From assembly GCA_900770025.1 (NCBI GenBank), contig CAAGIW010000007.1, forward strand, positions 1-10,699: a stretch of DNA of 10,699 nucleotides, in the 5' to 3' direction. Below are positions 6,039 through 10,699 of this stretch, one piece after another; the stretch's first letter is position 1; the number at the start of each line of letters is the position of its first letter. The notes beneath the pieces are model-generated. The model was not told the origin of the DNA. It did no database searches and saw only the letters and a program-made list of their open reading frames with translations. The position numbers and the translations under genes are program-made. Source of the DNA: an uncultured Prevotella sp. GTDB taxonomy: Bacteria; Bacteroidota; Bacteroidia; Bacteroidales; Bacteroidaceae.

Positions 6039-6500
6039 ATGTTACAAACCATTTTGGCCATTTCCGGCAAGCCCGGACTTTACAAACTGTTATCAAGAGG
6101 CAACAAAAACCTGATTGTAGAGGCATTGGATGAGACGCATAGAAAGTCACCCGCCTTTGCTTCCGACAGAATCACATCGCTTGCAGACATCGCCATCTAT
6201 ACCGATACCGACGACGTGCCACTGTACAAGGTGCTGGCATCGCTGAGAGACTTGGAAGGGGGCAAGCCCACTTCGCTGAACTATAGGAAAGCCGGCGGCG
6301 AGGAACTGCGCGAGTACATGGGCAAGGTGCTTCCCGATTTCGACCGAGACAGGGTGAAGATGAGCGACATCAAGAAACTTCTGCAGTGGTATGACATCCT
6401 GGTGAACAACGGAATCACCGACTTTGAAAAGGATATGGCTCCCACCGAGGGTGACAATATAGACAACCGCAAGGAGCAGGGAGAAGAGACCGGAGAATAA
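6039..6500 (+). CDS. DUF5606 family protein of unknown function
   Basis: This 153-residue soluble protein lacks a signal peptide or membrane segment. The N-terminal ILAISGKPGLYKLLSRG and the ITSLADIAIYTDTDDVPL segment match my memory of DUF5606, a family confined to Bacteroidota. A helical part follows with LPDFDRDRVKMSDIKKLLQWY and ILVNNGITDF. The last 20 or so residues are acidic and probably disordered. It lies 21 bp after coaE and is the last gene before a strong hairpin, so it belongs to the nusB operon. No catalytic motif is apparent. The small N-terminal domain could be a nucleic-acid or protein interaction module, but that is a guess. Confidence 0.85.
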   Translation: MLQTILAISGKPGLYKLLSRGNKNLIVEALDETHRKSPAFASDRITSLADIAIYTDTDDVPLYKVLASLRDLEGGKPTSLNYRKAGGEELREYMGKVLPDFDRDRVKMSDIKKLLQWYDILVNNGITDFEKDMAPTEGDNIDNRKEQGEETGE

Positions 6501-6526
6501 GATTCCGCCGTCTGCCGCATGAAATG

Positions 6527-6570
6527 AAGAGAGTCTTACTTCTGCTGCTCTGGAAGTGGGACTCTCTTTT
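6527..6570 (+). terminator. Strong hairpin, probable intrinsic terminator after the nusB operon
   Basis: Bases 6527-6542 pair with 6553-6568 as a continuous 16-bp stem, including two G-U wobbles, around a 10-nt loop. The outer arms are AAGAGAGTC and GACTCTCTT, and the 3' arm runs into a short T-run (TTTT at 6567-6570). It begins 26 bp after the DUF5606 stop codon. Its end is only 33 bp before the prmC start, so it could also modulate read-through into prmC. Confidence 0.78.
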
Positions 6571-6603
6571 GCATGTTGTGGCAGGCGATGAACCCAAATC
6601 GGT

Positions 6604-7449
6604 ATGACCTATCAGGAACTTTACAGACCCTTGGTGCCCCTCTATGGCGAGGGCGAGGCAAAGGCTTTGGTGCGCTATGTGCTGGAAGAGGAGTTTGAAC
6701 TCACTCTTGCCGATGTGTGTTGCGGTGCCTTGGATGCCTTGAACGGCGAGCGGCAGAAGCAACTTGGCGGCATCATGCAGCGCCTTGGGCAGGGCGAACC
6801 GGTGCAGTATGTATTGGGCCGTGCCTGGTTTTGCGACCGTTTGTTTCAAGTGCAGTCGGGTGTGCTCATCCCTCGTCCCGAAACGGAGGAACTGTGTCGG
6901 TGGGTGATTGCCGAAGAGGGGGCGACCGTCCACCCATTCCGGCAGGTGTTCGACCTCTGCACAGGCAGCGGATGTATTGCCGTTACCTTGGCTCTGTCGC
7001 TGCGTAATGCCCAAGTCACGGCCTGCGACATATCCCCCGTGGCACTCAAAGTGGCTGCCCACAATGCCCGAAACCTGGATGCCAAGGTGGAGGTGGTGCA
7101 TCGCAATGTGCTGCAACTGCCCACTGAGCCGCAGCCCTGCTGGCATATCATGGTGAGCAATCCGCCCTATGTGTGCGAATCGGAGCGCAGTGCCATGCAC
7201 CGAAATGTATTAGAGCATGAGCCTTCTGAGGCCCTTTTCGTGCCCAACAACCGTCCGCTGCTCTTCTATCATGCCATCAGTCTCTATGCCATGAGTGCTC
7301 TGCACCCTGGCGGTTGGCTCTATTTTGAAATCAATCCCCTCTTTGCCAAACAGATGAAGGCCATGCTCGCCAATGTGGGATTCGGGGCGGTGGAACTGAA
7401 AAGAGATGCCTTTGGCAAGCAACGGTTTGTGAGGGCGAGGAAGGACTGA
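6604..7449 (+). CDS. prmC: Peptide chain release factor glutamine N5-methyltransferase
   Basis: This 281-residue cytoplasmic methyltransferase uses S-adenosylmethionine to methylate the Gln of the GGQ motif in release factors RF1 and RF2, which improves translation termination. The N-terminal substrate-binding region covers about 1-85. GEPVQYVLG (64-72) and GVLIPRPETEEL (86-97) are characteristic of PrmC. The SAM-binding motif is FDLCTGSGCIAVTLA (116-130), and the catalytic NPPY lies at 186-189 (VSNPPYV). Length matches the family. The upstream hairpin is close and I see no convincing TAnnTTTG box before the gene, so its promoter is uncertain and it may depend on read-through. Confidence 0.95.
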   Translation: MTYQELYRPLVPLYGEGEAKALVRYVLEEEFELTLADVCCGALDALNGERQKQLGGIMQRLGQGEPVQYVLGRAWFCDRLFQVQSGVLIPRPETEELCRWVIAEEGATVHPFRQVFDLCTGSGCIAVTLALSLRNAQVTACDISPVALKVAAHNARNLDAKVEVVHRNVLQLPTEPQPCWHIMVSNPPYVCESERSAMHRNVLEHEPSEALFVPNNRPLLFYHAISLYAMSALHPGGWLYFEINPLFAKQMKAMLANVGFGAVELKRDAFGKQRFVRARKD

Positions 7450-7496
7450 AAGCCGTTGAGATGAAAAAAGTTTTCACTTTTCATGCGGATTGCAGG

Positions 7497-7524
7497 TCTG
7501 TTTACTTCCTTTTTTATATCTTTG
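7497..7524 (+). promoter_or_regulatory. Probable promoter of pyrE-argH operon
   Basis: TATCTTTG (7517-7524) is an exact TAnnTTTG -7 box, 30 bp before the pyrE start. The -33 element is weak: the best candidate TCTG (7497-7500) leaves a 16-bp spacer, shorter than usual. The predicted leader is short (about 20-25 nt) and A-rich. Confidence 0.6.
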
Positions 7525-7554
7525 TAGAACAATCTAATCTAATAATACCCAAAA

Positions 7555-8187
7555 ATGGAAACAATCAAGAAACTGTTTGCGGCCAAACTGTTGGAGGTAA
7601 AGGCCATCAAGTTGCAACCCAATAACCCCTTTACATGGGCATCGGGATGGAAGTCACCCTTCTATTGTGACAACAGGAAGACGCTGTCTTATCCCCGTTT
7701 GCGCAATTTTGTCAAGTTGGAAATCTGCCATATCATCCAGTCGCAGTTTCCCGAGGTTGCTGCTGTGGCCGGAGTAGCCACAGGAGCCATCCCCCAGGGG
7801 GCGTTGGTGGCCGACGAACTGAACCTGCCTTTCGTCTATGTGCGCAGCAAACCCAAGGATCACGGATTGGAAAACCTGATCGAAGGTGAACTGGAGCCCG
7901 GTGCCAAAGTGGTGGTTGTGGAAGACCTTATCTCCACCGGAGGCAGCAGTCTCAAGGCTGTTGAGGCCATCCGCAAGAACGGTTGCGAGGTGATTGGCAT
8001 GGTGGCAGCCTATACATACGGCTTCCCCGTGGCACAGAAGGCCTTCGAAGAGGCTGGCGTGAAATTGGTTACACTGACAGATTATGAGCATGTGGTGGAA
8101 CAGGCCGTGGCCACAGGATACATCAACGAGGGCGATGTGGAGGTGCTTAACGAATGGAGAAAAGACCCGGCCAACTGGAAAAAGTGA
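7555..8187 (+). CDS. pyrE: Orotate phosphoribosyltransferase
   Basis: This 210-residue cytoplasmic enzyme joins orotate to PRPP to form orotidine 5'-phosphate in pyrimidine synthesis. Type I phosphoribosyltransferase features are clear: TWASGWKSPFYCDNRKTLS (27-45) contributes to orotate binding, VAGVATGAIPQGALVAD (71-87) precedes the flexible catalytic loop RSKPKDHGLENLIEG (97-111), and the PRPP-binding motif VVVVEDLISTGGSS lies at 119-132. Length is normal. The gene has its own promoter and is followed after only 3 bp by the SRPBCC-like gene, so pyrE, that gene and argH probably form one transcript. No attenuator is obvious in the very short leader. Confidence 0.96.
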   Translation: METIKKLFAAKLLEVKAIKLQPNNPFTWASGWKSPFYCDNRKTLSYPRLRNFVKLEICHIIQSQFPEVAAVAGVATGAIPQGALVADELNLPFVYVRSKPKDHGLENLIEGELEPGAKVVVVEDLISTGGSSLKAVEAIRKNGCEVIGMVAAYTYGFPVAQKAFEEAGVKLVTLTDYEHVVEQAVATGYINEGDVEVLNEWRKDPANWKK

Positions 8188-8190
8188 GCT

Positions 8191-8604
8191 ATGAGCAAGT
8201 TTGAAAGCAGTATTAAGCAGATTCCCTACTCGCAGACTGCGGTGTATCGCAACATCAGTGATATGTCTAATCTGGAGAAAGTGCGCGACAGGGTGCCTTC
8301 CGACAAGGTGAAAGACTTCTCTTTCGATGCCGATACGGTGGCCCTCAATGTGCCGCCGGTGGGTGAGATACGTCTGAGAATCGTCAATAGGGAGGAGCCC
8401 AAGTGCGTGAAGTTCGAGACCGTGAAGTCGCCCATGCCCTTCTTCCTGTGGATACAGGTGCTGCCCGTCACCGAGACCTCCAGCAAGATGAAGGTCACGG
8501 TAGAGGCGGATGTGCCGCTGATGCTCAAGGCAATGGTGAGCGGACCGCTGAAGGATGGCGTGGAGAAGATTGCCGATGCGCTGGCAAGTATCAGATACGA
8601 ATAG
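8191..8604 (+). CDS. SRPBCC-like small protein of unknown ligand
   Basis: This 137-residue protein has no signal peptide. It begins SKFESSIKQIPYSQTAVYRNISDMSNL, the usual opening of START/Bet v1-like (SRPBCC) proteins, in which a first beta strand is followed by a helix. Alternating strands follow, including EIRLRIVNREEPKCVKFETV and SKMKVTVEADVPL, and a C-terminal amphipathic helix (LKDGVEKIADALASI) that would line the ligand cavity. The fold is inferred from this pattern; the ligand is unknown. The gene lies 3 bp after pyrE and 10 bp before argH. As I recall, Bacteroidota genomes often keep it between these two genes, but no link to pyrimidine or arginine chemistry can be read from its sequence. 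Confidence 0.78.
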   Translation: MSKFESSIKQIPYSQTAVYRNISDMSNLEKVRDRVPSDKVKDFSFDADTVALNVPPVGEIRLRIVNREEPKCVKFETVKSPMPFFLWIQVLPVTETSSKMKVTVEADVPLMLKAMVSGPLKDGVEKIADALASIRYE

Positions 8605-8614
8605 AGGAATAAGG

Positions 8615-9949
8615 ATGAAACTTTGGGAGAAGAATTTTGAAGTGAACAAGGAAATAGAGCGTTTCACCGTGGGACGTGACCGCGAGATGGACCTCTATTT
8701 GGCCAAGTATGATGTGCTGGGCTCTATGGCCCACATCACCATGCTGCAGAGCATCGGACTGCTTGAGGCCGAAGAGTTGGAGCCGCTATTGGCCGAACTA
8801 CGCGCCATCTATGCGCAGTGCGAGCGTGGAGAGTTTGAGATAGAGCCGGATGTGGAGGATGTGCACTCGCAAGTGGAGATGCTGCTCACCCGCAAACTGG
8901 GCGACATGGGCAAGAAGATACACAGCGGTCGCTCGCGCAACGACCAGGTGCTGGTGGATCTGAAACTCTTTACACGCCACGAACTGAAGGAAATAGCCGA
9001 AGAGGTGAAGACCCTTTTCGATGAACTGATAGGCAAGAGCAACCGCTACAAAGACGTGCTGATGCCTGGCTATACCCATCTGCAGGTGGCCATGCCCAGC
9101 TCGTTTGGTCTGTGGTTTGGCGCCTATGCCGAGAGTTTGGCCGACGATATGCTGATGCTGCAGGCAGCCTACCGCATCACCAACCGCAATCCGTTGGGGT
9201 CGGCGGCCGGCTATGGCAGTTCGTTCCCCCTCAACCGCACCATGACCACCCGCCTGTTGGGCTTCGACAGCATGAACTATAATGTGGTGTATGCGCAGAT
9301 GGGGCGAGGCAAGATGGAGCGCAACGTGGCCTTTGCCCTTGCTTCGGTGGCAGGAACGCTGGCCAAGATGGCCTTCGATGCCTGCATGTTCAACAGTCAG
9401 AACTTCTCGTTCGTCAAGTTGCCCAAAGAGTGTACCACGGGCAGCAGCATCATGCCGCACAAGAAGAATCCCGATGTGTTCGAGCTCATCCGTGCCAAGT
9501 GCAACAAGATACAGGGTCTGCCGCAGCAGATTATGCTCATTATGAACAACCTGCCCGTGGGCTATTTCCGCGACCTGCAGATAATTAAGGAAACCTTTCT
9601 CCCCGCTTTCGACGAGTTGAAAGACTGTCTGCGCATGGCAGCATACATCATCAACAAGATGGAAGTGAACGAACACATCCTCGACAACCCCATGTACGAC
9701 CCCATGTTCTCCGTGGAGGAGGTGAACCGATTGGCCGCCGCAGGGATGCCTTTCAGGGATGCCTACAAGAAGGTGGGACTGGATATCGAGGCTGGCACCT
9801 TTGTGCCCGACAAGGAGATACACCACACCCACGAGGGAAGCATAGGCAATCTGCAGAACGAAGCCATCTGTGCATTGATGGAAGACACCTACGGCCACTT
9901 CCATTTCGAGCGGGTGGAAGAGGCCGAACGTGCGCTGCTGAGACGATAA
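8615..9949 (+). CDS. argH: Argininosuccinate lyase
   Basis: This 444-residue cytoplasmic enzyme of the fumarase/aspartase superfamily splits argininosuccinate to arginine and fumarate, the last step of arginine synthesis. The motifs are intact: HSGRSRNDQ (103-111), PGYTHLQVAMP (151-161), NRNPLGSAAGYG (190-201), and the superfamily signature GSSIMPHKKNP (276-286), which carries the catalytic serine loop. The ATG at 8615, preceded by AAGG, starts the protein at MKLWEKNF, the usual N-terminus. The frame is open 20 codons further up, but only across the previous gene. Length is normal. The gene lies 10 bp after the SRPBCC-like gene. Confidence 0.96.
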   Translation: MKLWEKNFEVNKEIERFTVGRDREMDLYLAKYDVLGSMAHITMLQSIGLLEAEELEPLLAELRAIYAQCERGEFEIEPDVEDVHSQVEMLLTRKLGDMGKKIHSGRSRNDQVLVDLKLFTRHELKEIAEEVKTLFDELIGKSNRYKDVLMPGYTHLQVAMPSSFGLWFGAYAESLADDMLMLQAAYRITNRNPLGSAAGYGSSFPLNRTMTTRLLGFDSMNYNVVYAQMGRGKMERNVAFALASVAGTLAKMAFDACMFNSQNFSFVKLPKECTTGSSIMPHKKNPDVFELIRAKCNKIQGLPQQIMLIMNNLPVGYFRDLQIIKETFLPAFDELKDCLRMAAYIINKMEVNEHILDNPMYDPMFSVEEVNRLAAAGMPFRDAYKKVGLDIEAGTFVPDKEIHHTHEGSIGNLQNEAICALMEDTYGHFHFERVEEAERALLRR

Positions 9950-9982
9950 TCCCCTTTGTTGAACCCTTTGATTCCTGCTGTC

Positions 9983-10546
9983 ATGCTGTCACGCTTCATC
10001 AAATTGCTGTTGCTCTTCCCCGTCATGCTGCTGTTGGTGGCGTGCAAGAAGTCGGAGGAACGTTTCTCCACATCCTATCCTTGTCACTTGGTGTTCGACA
10101 CATCTCTCTACCGTGCCGACTGCAAACTGACGCAGTGCCTCGGCAATCCCGGCATGTTTGTCATGGTGAGGAAGCAGGTGGGTGCCGATGGGGTATATGC
10201 TTTGGAACTTACGGGCAACGATGCGGAGCCCATGCAGAAGGTGTATGCCACCACCGAGAAGCAGAAGGCGGGCATCGGTACACTGGGCGCAGCCGACTGC
10301 ATCATCGTGGGCTGCACCAACTTCAACGGTCTGGCAGCTTTCGACAGGCAGTGCCCTTGGTGCGTGGAGGAGAAATCGGGCACCGTCTATCCCCTGGAGT
10401 TTCAAGACAAGGGACAAACGGTGAAATGCAAATCCTGCGGAGCCGTTTACGGACTGCAATACGATGGGGGTGGAGACAACGGCCGTTCGCTCTACAGATA
10501 CAAGGTAAGGTGGGACGGAGTGGTGCTCAGCATCTCCAATCAATAA
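9983..10546 (+). CDS. Rieske-like lipoprotein with all-Cys metal motif
   Basis: The chosen ATG at 9983 begins MLSRFIKLLLLF and gives a compact type II signal peptide ending in the lipobox LVAC with Cys21; TTG codons at 9956 and 9959 would only add a non-signal extension. The mature protein (187 residues with signal) resembles Bacteroidota Rieske-type lipoproteins: NPGMFVMVR, then CTNFNGLAAFDRQCPWC and VKCKSCGAVYGL. Classical Rieske ligands are C-x-H and C-x2-H. Here the pairs are CPWC (124-127) and CKSC (149-152), so Cys may replace both His. The protein could bind zinc or an iron-sulphur cluster, or the cysteines could form disulphides in the envelope. Five further Cys precede the motif in the mature part (34, 47, 52, 106, 111). 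It follows argH by 33 bp and may be its co-transcribed neighbour. Confidence 0.75.
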   Translation: MLSRFIKLLLLFPVMLLLVACKKSEERFSTSYPCHLVFDTSLYRADCKLTQCLGNPGMFVMVRKQVGADGVYALELTGNDAEPMQKVYATTEKQKAGIGTLGAADCIIVGCTNFNGLAAFDRQCPWCVEEKSGTVYPLEFQDKGQTVKCKSCGAVYGLQYDGGGDNGRSLYRYKVRWDGVVLSISNQ

Positions 10547-10570
10547 CGTCCGTGGCGTGAGTAGGGGGGG

Positions 10571-10610
10571 ATTAAAGAATTAAAAGATTAAAGAATTAAA
10601 ACATTAAAGG
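10571..10610 (+). repeat. Tandem 8-bp repeat, five units
   Basis: Five consecutive 8-mers read ATTAAAGA, ATTAAAAG, ATTAAAGA, ATTAAAAC and ATTAAAGG. They follow a run of seven or more G and lead directly into the dispersed repeat. The array is 24 bp after the end of the Rieske-like gene. It is a non-coding simple-sequence tract. Confidence 0.9.
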
Positions 10611-10697
10611 CCCCACCCGACCTCCCCAAGGGGAGGAGAAGGAAAGAATGAAGGCACGATTCTATTGCAGGATAAGTGGCTGATGATGAGCGGATAA
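10608..10697 (-). repeat. Dispersed repeat element, right inverted copy
   Basis: Read on the minus strand these 90 bp match 2625-2713 except for four substitutions and one added base (a T-run one longer beside the CCTTCTCC stretch). The CCTCCCC/GGGGAGG hairpin is present once. No terminator with a T-run is seen after the Rieske-like gene, so this GC-rich hairpin is the nearest candidate structure to end that transcript. The element may continue beyond the window. Confidence 0.93.
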
Positions 10698-10699
10698 CA

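Noticed and set aside
7461..7484. Terminator hairpin after prmC (ATGAAAA paired with TTTTCAT)
   Set aside because: The stem is only 7 bp, almost all A-T, with a 10-nt loop and no T-run after it, so it is unlikely to stop transcription.
8555..8614. Upstream start for argH adding 20 residues
   Set aside because: It overlaps the end of the SRPBCC-like gene in another frame. The ATG at 8615 gives the normal N-terminus and has AAGG before it.

Overview
The window looks like chromosomal housekeeping DNA from a member of the Bacteroidales, most likely Prevotella or a close relative. The basis is gene content (CTC-type L25, a NusB with a long N-terminal extension, YbbR next to coaE, and a DUF5606 protein), lipoprotein signal peptides, roughly balanced base composition, and promoters of the Bacteroidota TAnnTTTG type. 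I see no phage, transposase, CRISPR array, rRNA or tRNA.

Layout. Positions 1-2226 are a minus-strand operon read as rplY (ribosomal protein L25), pth (peptidyl-tRNA hydrolase), an S4-domain RNA-binding protein of the Hsp15 type, and a lipoprotein that runs off the left edge. Positions 2227-2986 are a 760-bp divergent intergenic region carrying both outward promoters and several kinds of repeat. Positions 2987-6500 are a plus-strand run of nusB, yajC, a YbbR-like membrane protein, coaE and a DUF5606 protein, closed by a strong hairpin at 6527-6570. Next come prmC (6604-7449), then pyrE with its own promoter, a small SRPBCC-like protein, argH, and a Rieske-like lipoprotein ending at 10546. The last 150 bases hold an 8-bp tandem repeat and an inverted copy of an element from the 2.6-kb region.

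Function. The left operon serves translation (ribosome assembly, peptidyl-tRNA recycling, an rRNA/tRNA-binding helper). The nusB run joins transcription antitermination, a Sec translocase accessory, an envelope protein and the last step of coenzyme A synthesis. prmC modifies release factors. pyrE and argH supply pyrimidine and arginine synthesis. Neighbours are co-transcribed rather than united in one pathway.

The most unusual part is the rplY-nusB intergenic region. It contains (a) a perfect 45-bp direct repeat 428 bp apart, (b) a 129-bp symmetric element made of five 16-bp near-palindromic cores on an exact 22-bp period, closed by an 11-bp inverted repeat, and (c) a GC-rich hairpin element in two tandem units, whose first unit plus flank recurs inverted at the right end of the window. 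I read these as a cluster of non-coding dispersed repeats, possibly non-autonomous mobile or regulatory elements. No complete new multi-gene system is visible. The proteins most worth following up are the DUF5606 protein and the Rieske-like lipoprotein, in which Cys replaces the usual His ligands.
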